From the NCBI RefSeq assembly GCF_910586915.1, contig NZ_CAJULN010000012.1, forward strand, positions 20,747-84,746: a DNA stretch of 64,000 nt. The letters run 5' to 3'. The position numbers and the translations under genes were made by a program. Below the pieces are notes generated by a model that did no database searches, had not been told where the DNA came from, and saw nothing but the letters and a program-made list of their open reading frames with translations. Positions 42,425 to 51,500 of this stretch are shown here, piece by piece. Position 1 is the stretch's first letter. Every line of letters starts with the position of its first letter. Origin of the DNA: an uncultured Bacteroides sp. (GTDB lineage Bacteria > Bacteroidota > Bacteroidia > Bacteroidales > Bacteroidaceae).

Positions 42425-43864
42425 ATGGATTATTCACAATTTCTATATATGCGCGAAGAGCTGTCGCTGGTGGCAGTGCTGATAGTGCTGTTCTTGGCCG
42501 ACCTCTTCATGAGTCCGGATGCACACAAAAACGACGGAAAGGCACGGTTGAATACCTTGCTTCCCGTCTTACTGATGGTTGTACACACGGCTATCAACCT
42601 CTTTCCGGCAACTGCCACCGATGCTTTCGGCGGTATGTACCACTATGTGCCGATGCACACGGTGGTGAAGTCTGTCCTTAACGTTAGTACGCTGATTGTT
42701 TTTCTGATGGCGCACGAATGGATGAAACGCGAAGATACCTCTTTCAAGCAGGGAGAGTTCTACGTGCTGACGCTCTCTACCCTGTTCGGTATGTATCTCA
42801 TGATTTCCGCCGGACACTTCCTGATGTTCTTCATCGGGCTGGAGACGGCTTCCGTACCTCTCGCCGCACTGATTGCTTTCGACAAATACCGCCATCACTC
42901 TGCCGAGGCCGGCGCGAAGTTTATTCTTACCGCGCTTTTCTCCAGTGCCTTGCTGCTGTTCGGCCTGTCGATGATTTACGGCTCCACGGGAACGCTCTAC
43001 TTTGACGACCTTCCCGCACGCATCATCGGCGACCCGTTGCAAATCATGGCGTTTGTCTTCTTCTTCACGGGGATGGCGTTCAAACTGTCGCTCGTTCCGT
43101 TCCATCTGTGGACAGCGGATGTCTACGAGGGTGCGCCGAGTGCAGTCACCGCCTATCTGAGCGTTGTCTCCAAAGGGGCGGCAGCTTTTGTATTGCTGAC
43201 CATTCTTATCAAGATCTTCGCCCCGATGGTGGACGACTGGCAGGAGGTGCTCTACTGGGTAATCATCGTCTCCATCACCATCGCCAATATCTTTGCCATC
43301 CGTCAGCAGAACTTGAAACGACTAATGGCGTTCTCCAGCATCTCGCAGGCAGGATATATCATGCTTGGTGTTATCGGCGGCACGGCACAGGGGATGACGG
43401 CGTTGGTCTATTACGTGTTAGTGTATGCGGTGGCAAACCTCAGTGTGTTTGCCGTTATCACGATTATCGCCCTGCGCAGCCATAAGTTCACCCTCGAAGA
43501 GTATGCAGGACTTTACAAGACGAACCCGAAGATTGCTTTCCTGATGACGTTGTCGCTCTTCTCGTTGGCAGGTATCCCGCCCTTCGCCGGATTCTTCTCG
43601 AAGTTCTTCATCTTTATGGCGGCCTTCGACGCCGGTTTCCATCTGCTGGTATTCATCGCACTGGCAAACACGGTGATTTCACTCTACTACTACCTACTGA
43701 TTGTGAAAGCGATGTACATCACTCCTTCCGACCATCCGATTCCTACCTTCCGCAGCGACGGTTGCACCCGGTGGGGACTGGTGCTCTGTGCATTGGGCGT
43801 CATCGGACTGGGTATTGCAAGCGTTATTTATCAATCTATCGACAAGTTCTCGTTCGGGATGTAG
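42425..43864 (+). CDS. nuoN: Complex I subunit NuoN
   Basis: A 479-residue antiporter-like subunit and last gene of the operon. Motifs: FFIGLETASVPLAALIAF (conserved Glu), GMAFKLSLVPFHLWTADVYEGAPSAVTAYLSVVSK and QNLKRLMAFSSISQAGYIMLG. The whole set covers the membrane arm (A, H, J, K, L, M, N) and the connecting module (B, CD, I). Confidence 0.95.
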   Translation: MDYSQFLYMREELSLVAVLIVLFLADLFMSPDAHKNDGKARLNTLLPVLLMVVHTAINLFPATATDAFGGMYHYVPMHTVVKSVLNVSTLIVFLMAHEWMKREDTSFKQGEFYVLTLSTLFGMYLMISAGHFLMFFIGLETASVPLAALIAFDKYRHHSAEAGAKFILTALFSSALLLFGLSMIYGSTGTLYFDDLPARIIGDPLQIMAFVFFFTGMAFKLSLVPFHLWTADVYEGAPSAVTAYLSVVSKGAAAFVLLTILIKIFAPMVDDWQEVLYWVIIVSITIANIFAIRQQNLKRLMAFSSISQAGYIMLGVIGGTAQGMTALVYYVLVYAVANLSVFAVITIIALRSHKFTLEEYAGLYKTNPKIAFLMTLSLFSLAGIPPFAGFFSKFFIFMAAFDAGFHLLVFIALANTVISLYYYLLIVKAMYITPSDHPIPTFRSDGCTRWGLVLCALGVIGLGIASVIYQSIDKFSFGM

Positions 43865-43876
43865 TTCGGGATTGCT

Positions 43877-43941
43877 ACGGATTAACACAGATTATTTAAC
43901 TTGATTATTGAGTATTAAGAAAGAAATCTGTACTAATCCGT
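43877..43941. repeat. Inverted repeat between convergent nuoN and AraC gene
   Basis: CGGATTAACACAGATT at the left is matched in 14 of 16 positions by the inverted AATCTGTACTAATCCG at the right, around an AT-rich centre. It may terminate both converging transcripts. ACAGATT runs also occur at 54965-54990, and such sequences look familiar from Bacteroides intergenic DNA (memory). Confidence 0.6.
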
Positions 43942-43979
43942 GGCGAAAATCAGTCAATGACATTAGCAAGCCCTCTTTA

Positions 43980-44876
43980 TCAAATCAGTTTCTTCTTCTT
44001 CCGATAGTTCTCACGAAACTCTTTGGGCGAACACTCTTTTTTCTTCTTGAAGATACGGTTGAAATTGGAAAGGTTATTAAAACCGCAATCGTAGCAGATT
44101 TCGGCTATCAACATGGTGGAATCGACCAACAGACGGGAAGCGAAACCGAGACGGATGTCGATGATATAGTCGGAGAGATTCTTTCCCGTGCGCAACTTGA
44201 AGAAACGGCTGAATGATACATCCGTCATACCCACCAGGCTTGCCAACTGCCCCAGACGAATCTCCTCCTGGTAATGGGTATTGATGTATTCCTGCACCTT
44301 CTGCACACGGCGGCTGTCTGAGTGAACGTCAATCTTGGCAAACGACGAACTGGCCAATGTGCGGGACTGCTCGTCGAACAAAGAGAGTTCGTAGAGAATG
44401 GTCATAAACTTGATGACCGCATAAAAGCCCTGTTTCTCGGAAGCCAGCGTATCCAACAGCGAATAAATCTTGAGAATGGCAGCCATCGGGAAACAGAGTC
44501 CTTTTTGTGCCCTCTCCAGCATCCGGCGAATGGAGTCGAACTGGTTCTTGTTGATGAAACTCTTGAAGAAGAGGTCGGACGAGAACTGTATCGTTATCTC
44601 GCGTATCTCTTTGGAGTGACATTCGTTCTGCTCCCAGACGTGCTCGAGGTCTTTGCCCGTTATCAGCACCAGGTCGTAATCGCCTATCACCTCAGAAGAG
44701 TCTCCTACAATCCGTCTTACACCCGCCGCCTTTTCCGTAAAGTTCAATTCGAACTCGGAATGGTGGTGAATGGGATAAGTAAACTCTGTTTTATAGCGTT
44801 CGGCAATATAAAAACAATCCTTGTCCGACAAAGGAGTTATTTCACGGATAATCTGACTGGATAAAGAGGTACTCAT
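43980..44876 (-). CDS. AraC-family transcriptional regulator
   Basis: A 298-residue regulator. The N-terminal cupin-like sensor contains YPIHHHSEFELNF and DYDLVLITGKDLEHVW (about residues 34-82). The C-terminal pair of helix-turn-helix motifs is clear: IRLGQLASLVGMTDVSFSRFFKLRTG and MLIAEICYDCGFNNLSNFNRIFKKKKECSPKEFR. Such proteins in Bacteroides respond to sugars. It lies alone between the convergent nuo operon and the MscS operon, so its target is not evident; nuo regulation is possible but unsupported. Confidence 0.92.
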   Translation of the reverse strand: MSTSLSSQIIREITPLSDKDCFYIAERYKTEFTYPIHHHSEFELNFTEKAAGVRRIVGDSSEVIGDYDLVLITGKDLEHVWEQNECHSKEIREITIQFSSDLFFKSFINKNQFDSIRRMLERAQKGLCFPMAAILKIYSLLDTLASEKQGFYAVIKFMTILYELSLFDEQSRTLASSSFAKIDVHSDSRRVQKVQEYINTHYQEEIRLGQLASLVGMTDVSFSRFFKLRTGKNLSDYIIDIRLGFASRLLVDSTMLIAEICYDCGFNNLSNFNRIFKKKKECSPKEFRENYRKKKKLI

Positions 44877-44911
44877 ACGATAAGCGGTTTATTGGGTGGA
44901 TGGTAAATGTA

Positions 44912-46249
44912 TCAGTGTTCTATCTTTACTCCCATGCGGTGCAGGTCGGCACCTGAGGGATTTTGGAATACGCGCAGGCCGAATTCGGGAATGATGGCAA
45001 GCACGTGGTCGAAAACATCTGCCTGGATGCTTTCGTAGTTGACCCACACTTTGTCGGCCGAAAAGAAGTAGAGCTCCAGCGGAAGACCCGTCTCGGTAGG
45101 TTGGAGCTGGCGTACCATGCAAGTCATGTCCCGGTTGACGGCGGGCAGGCTCTTCAGATAGTTGGTCAGATAGGCACGGAACACGCCCAAATTGGTCTGG
45201 CGGCGGCCGTTTACCAATACCGAATCGTCAATCGCCAGCTCTTTGTTGTAAGCATCGAGGGCCTTTTCCTTCTCGTCGATATATGCTTTCAGCAGTTGTA
45301 TCTTGCGGAACTTCTCCAACATCTCCGGAGTGCAGAAACACACGCTCGTCATATCGATGTTGACCGAGCGTTTCACACGCCTGCCGCCGGACTCCTGCAT
45401 CCCCTGCCAGTTCTGAAACGAATCGCTAACCAGCAGGTAAGGCGGGATGGTGGTGATGGTATTGTCGAAGTTGCGCACCTTCACGGTGTTCAGCGTCACT
45501 TCTATCACCGTGCCGTCGGCTCCGTACTTGGGCATCGTAATCCAGTCGCCCACTTTCAGCATATTGTTGGCGGAGAGCTGGATACCGGAGACAAAGCCCA
45601 TGATGCTGTCTTTGAAAACCAACATCAGCACGGCGGCGGAAGCTCCGAGTCCTGTCAGCAGTGCGACGGGACTTTGCTCTATCAGGATGCTGATGATGAC
45701 AATGCCGCCTATGAAAAAAAGAATCACCTGCGCCGTCTGCAAAAGTCCCTTCAAAGGTTTGTCTTTGTACTGCTCCTTTTCACTATATACCAAATAGACG
45801 GCAGTGAACAGCGCACTTACAAAGCGCAGAAAGACGGCAAGTATATAAATCTCGCAAAGCCTGCGAAAGAAATCGAGCAGGGCGGAATCGATATGTTCGG
45901 GGAAGGCGACAGGGATGGCGATATAAATCAATAGCGGCGCCACCATGCGGCTGACGTTCGACAGCACCGTATCGTTGAACACGATATCGTCCCAGGTGGC
46001 TTTCGTCTGTTTCACCAGTTTGGACACGGTGTTCAGAATTATCTTGCGGCAAATCAGATTGGCAAGCAATGCCACAGCAACAATAAGCAGCAGTACGACA
46101 AAATTGTCTGCCTTATCTGCCAGAGTTTCATCCATCCCCACCGTCTGCAAGGCTTCGTTCACATTCTGCATCAGCGCACTGCCGGCTTCCTGTTCTACCA
46201 ATGCAGCGGGAAGCATTTCGATGGTCTTTTTTCCTTCTTCTATAAACAT
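44912..46249 (-). CDS. MscS-family mechanosensitive channel (YbdG-like)
   Basis: A 445-residue protein with a membrane part of about five helices and the MscS pore-beta domain: LLTGLGASAAVLMLVFKDSIMGFVSGIQLSANNMLKVGDWITM, then GTVIEVTLNTVKVRNFDNTITTIP. The size and the long C-terminal insertion resemble E. coli YbdG (miniconductance type). It starts one base after the TOPRIM gene's stop codon, so it is translationally coupled to the ATPase-TOPRIM pair, an association worth noting. Confidence 0.9.
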   Translation of the reverse strand: MFIEEGKKTIEMLPAALVEQEAGSALMQNVNEALQTVGMDETLADKADNFVVLLLIVAVALLANLICRKIILNTVSKLVKQTKATWDDIVFNDTVLSNVSRMVAPLLIYIAIPVAFPEHIDSALLDFFRRLCEIYILAVFLRFVSALFTAVYLVYSEKEQYKDKPLKGLLQTAQVILFFIGGIVIISILIEQSPVALLTGLGASAAVLMLVFKDSIMGFVSGIQLSANNMLKVGDWITMPKYGADGTVIEVTLNTVKVRNFDNTITTIPPYLLVSDSFQNWQGMQESGGRRVKRSVNIDMTSVCFCTPEMLEKFRKIQLLKAYIDEKEKALDAYNKELAIDDSVLVNGRRQTNLGVFRAYLTNYLKSLPAVNRDMTCMVRQLQPTETGLPLELYFFSADKVWVNYESIQADVFDHVLAIIPEFGLRVFQNPSGADLHRMGVKIEH

Positions 46250-46250
46250 A

Positions 46251-47279
46251 TTATCTTTCGGTTTGTATGTGGTTCATTGTTTTTTCTTGTCCCAAATATT
46301 GGCTTATATCTTTCCTCAGCCAGTTGTAATGCAACAGCCGCTTGTAAGCGACGTTCTTCTTCAGCATGATTTCAACACTCACCTGGCTGTTCTGATAGCA
46401 AGTCAGTTCGTTTCTGAATTGCTTGTCGTGTTCGGCGAGGCGTTTAATCTCCTGCTCACGCTCGCGGCGCAACACCGTACAGACCGGAAGGAGCAGTTTC
46501 ATCACTACATTGTCCATCACGTGGTGCCCTTGCATATAGAGATAGGTAGTCTCGGGGATGAGTCCCAACTCCTTCAGTTCGGTGCCCAATGCATCCACCT
46601 GCCCGATATTGCGGGAGAAGCGTTTCCTGAGTTCCGACAGTTTCTGAGCGACACGCTGCCGCAAGGCTTCCAGGCTCCTTTCGGGATGCTTGAGAGTGAT
46701 TTCGCGCAAGGCGGTGCAGGTGTGCAGGTCGTACATCGGAAACGTATGGGTATCCCGTTGGCGATAGAACCACACATTCCACAGAAAGAGAGGGTAGACG
46801 ATTTCGGAATACCTCTTCAAGTAGGTCTCGAAGTCAAAGATGAAGCGGTCGTTCAACGTGGCCTGCACGCATACTTCATGCAGGCTTTCGGCAAAGCAGT
46901 GGTAGTTTTCGATGGCATACGTGTAGGTCTGGAAGATGTATTTGTTGCGATTGACTTTGCGGGAAGTGCCGGTGGCACCTTGCAGCAGAAAATCATAGTC
47001 GCTGTCTACGCAGGCTATCAGGCTCCGGCCCAGTTCGGCGGTGTTCAGCGTATTCATAAGTACCATCTTCTTTCCTTTGGCCAGGGAGGTTGCCGAAGGA
47101 AGCATTACCTGGAAATAGTGTTCGTCGTCTTCAAACTCTTCGAGCAGCGTACGCCAGAAAGCGATGTCGTCATAACTCTCCACGTAGGCTATGATGCGCC
47201 GGCGAGCCTTCTTCGGATAGAGTTTGTGGGCTGCGCTGAAGTAGGAAGAGGTTAGATTGTCTCGTAATGAAGTTGCCAT
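46251..47279 (-). CDS. DUF4435 TOPRIM-like protein (AriB-like)
   Basis: A 342-residue protein of the DUF4435 type. TOPRIM acidic residues are visible: the Glu in RRIIAYVESYDDIAFWR (about residue 32) and the Asp-x-Asp in LIACVDSDYDFLL (about residue 90). Later, YTYAIENYHCFAE is a characteristic DUF4435 block. DUF4435 is the effector nuclease AriB of the PARIS phage-defence system, where it is paired with an ATPase as here; an OLD-type nuclease role is the wider alternative. I use the ATG at 47279, 26 nt after the ATPase stop; an upstream TTG at 47309 is possible. Confidence 0.8.
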   Translation of the reverse strand: MATSLRDNLTSSYFSAAHKLYPKKARRRIIAYVESYDDIAFWRTLLEEFEDDEHYFQVMLPSATSLAKGKKMVLMNTLNTAELGRSLIACVDSDYDFLLQGATGTSRKVNRNKYIFQTYTYAIENYHCFAESLHEVCVQATLNDRFIFDFETYLKRYSEIVYPLFLWNVWFYRQRDTHTFPMYDLHTCTALREITLKHPERSLEALRQRVAQKLSELRKRFSRNIGQVDALGTELKELGLIPETTYLYMQGHHVMDNVVMKLLLPVCTVLRREREQEIKRLAEHDKQFRNELTCYQNSQVSVEIMLKKNVAYKRLLHYNWLRKDISQYLGQEKTMNHIQTER

Positions 47280-47305
47280 GCAGTGAGGGTTTGATGGGTT
47301 TGTTG

Positions 47306-48157
47306 TCAATGGACGGGAGCGGCTTTAAATCCGTCCGCTTCTGTCGAGATGTCGCTCACTTCCGTCACGGCATCCAGCCAGCCTTCCATGATGACGGCGG
47401 GCGAATGGGTGGTCAGTATAATCTGTACGTTCGGATTCAGCTCGCGTATCATGGCTATGAGTTTTTGTTGCCATTCGATGTGGAGCGATGCTTCGGGTTC
47501 GTCCATAAAGAGCACGCAATGGCTGTTGTCCTGCACAAGCACGGTGAGCAGGATGACGAGCATCTGCTTCTCGCCCGACGACAGTTTGTAGGGAAACAGC
47601 AGTTCGCCGTCCTGATAGAAAGCGATGTCGTTGCGCTTGCGGTCTATCTTCTTGCGGGTATAGCTGAACAGTTCGTCAATCATGTCCTGAAACCGGCGCT
47701 TGGCTACAGACAGGGTGGCTGCCTTGCGGCGCTCTTCTTCGCTGTCGGCCGAAAGCATCTCAATCATCTTATTGCCGATGTTGACTTGGTAGTCGAGGTA
47801 GCGGCGCTGCAAGAGGTAGAGTTGCCAGTCGAGTTCGGACTTCACGTTCTTGTCTGCCATGCGGGCGGTGAAATCTCCCATTATCAACGGGCGGTCGTAG
47901 CTCCGGATGACATCGTAGGGAATGTAGGTTGCTTCGGGATTGTCAAAAAACAGGCGCACCCCGCTCTTTTCATCGCTTTTCATTTCACCGGAAAGTTCTT
48001 CAAGATAGCCGACGGAACGGTTCAGAATGGTGGTCTTCCCCACTCCGTTGATGCCGGAAAGTATGTTCACATCGGGACGCAAGTCCCATCCTATATTAAA
48101 GCGTTCCCAGAGCCCGTGAATCTCGATACGACGGATATAATTAGCCTGTTGTTCCAT
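47306..48157 (-). CDS. AAA/ABC-type ATPase (AriA-like)
   Basis: A 283-residue ATPase of the SMC/OLD-like class. All motifs are intact: LSGINGVGKTTILNRS (Walker A, about residue 34), PYKLSSGEKQMLVI (signature), CVLFMDEPEASLHIEWQ (Walker B) and IILTTHSPAVI (H-loop). The middle region is short, without the long coiled coil of SMC proteins. With the DUF4435 protein it forms a two-gene unit like PARIS AriA-AriB, although it is shorter than the AriA I recall. It is first in a three-gene operon with its own promoter. Confidence 0.82.
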   Translation of the reverse strand: MEQQANYIRRIEIHGLWERFNIGWDLRPDVNILSGINGVGKTTILNRSVGYLEELSGEMKSDEKSGVRLFFDNPEATYIPYDVIRSYDRPLIMGDFTARMADKNVKSELDWQLYLLQRRYLDYQVNIGNKMIEMLSADSEEERRKAATLSVAKRRFQDMIDELFSYTRKKIDRKRNDIAFYQDGELLFPYKLSSGEKQMLVILLTVLVQDNSHCVLFMDEPEASLHIEWQQKLIAMIRELNPNVQIILTTHSPAVIMEGWLDAVTEVSDISTEADGFKAAPVH

Positions 48158-48178
48158 AATATTCCATTTTAATCAAGG

Positions 48179-48186
48179 CAAATATA
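48179..48186 (-). promoter_or_regulatory. Putative -7 element of the ATPase-TOPRIM-MscS operon
   Basis: Reads TATATTTG on the minus strand, 22-29 nt upstream of the ATG at 48157. No exact -33 TTTG. Confidence 0.45.
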
Positions 48187-48316
48187 TATAAATCCTATGA
48201 CAAACAACTTCCGCAACCGTTTTTTCTTTTTCGGTTGTTGTTGCGCATTGGAATGTACAAGGATTTCCGTCTCCTTCGACTGCCGGCAAAACAGCGTAAT
48301 TACAGTCTCATATTCA

Positions 48317-48464
48317 GTAGGTTACAGCGCATATATATGCTGCGTGCAGGAGATATATGTGCTGGAGATTGGATATATAGATGCTGGAAGTAGGACATAT
48401 ATGCCGTAAAAACAGGAGATATATGCGCTGAAAACCGGTCATACGGCAAGGGAAAATAGCGGGT
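48317..48464 (-). repeat. Intergenic 5 x 22-bp element, copy 3 (inverted)
   Basis: On the minus strand, a flank with CCGTATGACCGGTTTTC ending CAGC (48464-48427) is followed by five 22-bp units over 48426-48317, in the same order as copy 1: the third unit has the AT-rich TATATATCCAATCTCC core and the last ends ATATGCGCTGTAAC. It sits in the 411-bp gap between the ATPase and beta-galactosidase genes. A reading frame over the region (48197-48409) is not credited. Confidence 0.8.
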
Positions 48465-48478
48465 AAACAGGGGGCAAC

Positions 48479-48517
48479 AAAAAAGGGGAATATACAGTAA
48501 TCATCCGTATATTCCCC
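48479..48517 (-). terminator. Terminator of the beta-galactosidase gene
   Basis: Minus-strand hairpin GGGGAATATAC / GTATATTCCCC (48517-48485) followed by TTTTTTG. Located about 50 nt past the stop at 48569. Confidence 0.8.
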
Positions 48518-48568
48518 TTATATTCAAAATCGGTACTTCAAACTGTTTCTCTCAAACAGGCTCCTATA

Positions 48569-51500
48569 CTAATTAGCCAAAATAGTCATTTCCGCACCGG
48601 ACGCAAAATCTTGCCCGTTCTGCGAACTCAAAGCAGTGAAACGGATGTAACGTGCCTTCATCGGCTTGTCAAACATCACTCTCTTCTCCTTCGAATTATT
48701 CTCGAAAGTTCCTTTCTTGACAGGTTCGCCCCATTCTTTGCCATCCATGCTGATGTGGATGGAGTAGTCTTTGATATGGCCGTTGCTTCCATTCTGACGC
48801 GGCAGGTAGGTAAAGCCTTTGATTTCTTTCACTTCACCAGCGTCAAGGTCTACCCAGTGCGGATACTTGGCTACAGTCACGGAATACATCGTATGCCATA
48901 TCGTGCCCGGGTCTCCGTCTACCAGGTTGGAAGCATCGCCATCGCCCGATTCCTGACTGCTGGCGTATACTACCTGCATCTGGATGCTTTCTATCTTTTC
49001 AAACTTCATCACGGCACTGATATTCTTATTGTCTTTATACCATGCTTTCACTGTGCCGCCATTACGCAAAGAGATAGGTTCTTTGTATTCCTGTACCTTT
49101 TTGCTGCCGTCAATGGTGTAGCAGAATACAGCATCTTCACGTGCCGACGACAGTTCTACCATTCCGGCGGGAGTACGTGTGATGGTCAGCGGAATGTCTC
49201 CGGCAGGAGCAACGTTGGCAACAGCCGCCAAATCCTTACCACCGGCAGGACGGATGATAAAGCCCATCGTATGCTGTCCGGCAAATACCCTATCCTGAAC
49301 AAGCGGACCGCCCTGACCGCAACTGTTACCACCCAAACCGGTAACCGCACAGTCCAAATGCAGGTAAGTATCGCCTGCTTCGGGCAATTGGTAAGGATGG
49401 GAAGCCAGTATCAAATCAAGTGCCGAATACGGAAGTGCCGAAACGGAAAGACGGTCGGTAGCTATAAAGACAGCACCCTGCCCCGACTGGTTGGTCAGTG
49501 CACACCAACGGACATCTTCGTGATTGCCCATATCCTGAGGTTTCGGGAAATTCACGAATTCACCTGACACCGTATTGGTGTACCGTTCTATGAACTGACC
49601 GCTTTTACGGTCTGCATAGTTATCAGCCGGACCTCGGCCGTAATAAGTAAAGTTAGCATATTGTTGAGGTACTTTCATTACATAGCCAAGACGGGGCAAT
49701 GTGAGACTGGGACGGTTGGAAGTAATGCCAGACTGCAATTCGACGGAACCGTCCGGATATATCGTCCATACCTGATTGGTGATAAACTTAAAGTCATTGC
49801 TGCCGAACACTCTGTCCGTCTGTTCCACAATACTGTTTTTGCCGGAACTTGTACCACCTTTGATGCTTGCCGCATTCGGAGCCTGCGACTCTACGGTAAA
49901 GCTCAACACGACCTTATTCTCCTTGTCGCAAGTAGTAAACTCTACCAGTTTGTGTTTCAAGTTATGCAAACCGTGTTCAAACCACGGAGCATAGAACCAG
50001 TTATCGTTATTGGTGAAAGCGCGAAGAGCGTCTAACTTCGGTCCGTTTCCGTCCGCAATAACCGTTTCATTTCCGTATTTCAAGTTATAAAGGCTTCCGG
50101 TTTGCAAATCGAACGTCAGGTCGAACCCTTCTCCTTTTATCTCCATCTTTTTCGTAGCCGGATTCATGCGGGTCTTTAATGAACCGGTGGCAGTAGCGGC
50201 TGCCACTTCACCGACAGACGGACGTTCCGTAGCCTCCTTGACGCGGATTTGTTCTTCCGCCATCGCGAAGTCTTTGCCAGCCCAGGGTCTTGGGGCTTTC
50301 AGAACGAACTGCAATTTCACAAAATATTCCGCATCCTTTTTAAATGCAGCGCGGTTGTAAGGCAAGGAGAATTGCATCCGTTGGCGGGGAGCCAGGTTGA
50401 TATCCTCTTTCAAAGTTGTCTGAATCACTTTGCCATCTTCGTAAACCGACCACAACAGGCTATATTCGTCCGCTAAGTTCTTGAAGTAATACTTGTTGAA
50501 GATTTCAAAAACACCTTTCTCAAGGTCTATCGCTTTCACCTCAATGTTCTGATAGACTTTCTTCACTTCATAGTATTGCGGTTTCGGTTCCAAATCGCCG
50601 AACACAATTCCGTTCATAACAAACTGTCCGTCATTGGGAGTATCGCCGAAATCACCGCCATAAGCCAGATAGCGGATTCCTGTCTTTGCGTCGTAGTTAT
50701 ACATCGACTGGTCTACCCAATCCCAGATAGCACCACCGCAGAAGAAGTTGGTAGACTCCATCGCTTCCCAATAATCAATCAGATTACCGCAGGCATTCCC
50801 CATCGAATGGGCATATTCCGAAATATGGAAAGGATACTTAATGTCATATTTTCCTTTGACTGCGCCGCGCACCCAACCGATAGAGGGGTATTGGTTGGAG
50901 CCCATATCCACAATGTCATTGTTGCGCTCATACTGTACGGGGCGCGACAAGTCGAACTGTTTCAACGCATCATAAGCAGCTACAAAGTTCTTACCCGGTC
51001 CGGCCTCGTTGCCCAACGACCAAATGACGATAGACGGATTGTTGACATTCGCGTGCACCATCTCCATCACGCGTGCCACGTGTGCATTCTTCCATTCTGC
51101 CGGATGCGAGAGGGAAGCAGCACCGTAATAATATTCGTGCGATTCGATATTCGCCTCATCTTCCAGATAAATACCGTACTTATTGCATAAGAAATACCAA
51201 TAAGGATCGTCCGGATAATGCGAATTACGCACATGATTGATGTTGGCACGCTTCATCAGCATAACCTCCTTTTCCATAATCTCACGGGTAACGGCGTGTC
51301 CTACCTCCGGATTGGATTCGTGGCGGTTCACTCCTTTCAGTTTGACTGTTTTGCCGTTGATGTAATAGTAGCGGCCTGCAAGCCCGAATTCATCTTCCGA
51401 TGCAGGTGTATCCCTGATTTCTACCTTACGGAACCCAACGATAGTGGATATCCGGTCGATAGTCCTGTCCTTCTTATCTTTCAGTTCGGCTACAAGTGTG

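Noticed and set aside
47280..47309. TTG start for the DUF4435 gene overlapping the ATPase stop
   Set aside because: It adds ten low-complexity residues; an ATG at 47279 is close behind the stop. Not excluded, just less likely.
48197..48409. 70-codon plus-strand frame
   Set aside because: Runs through repeat element copy 3; the encoded sequence is low-grade and ends within the repeat.
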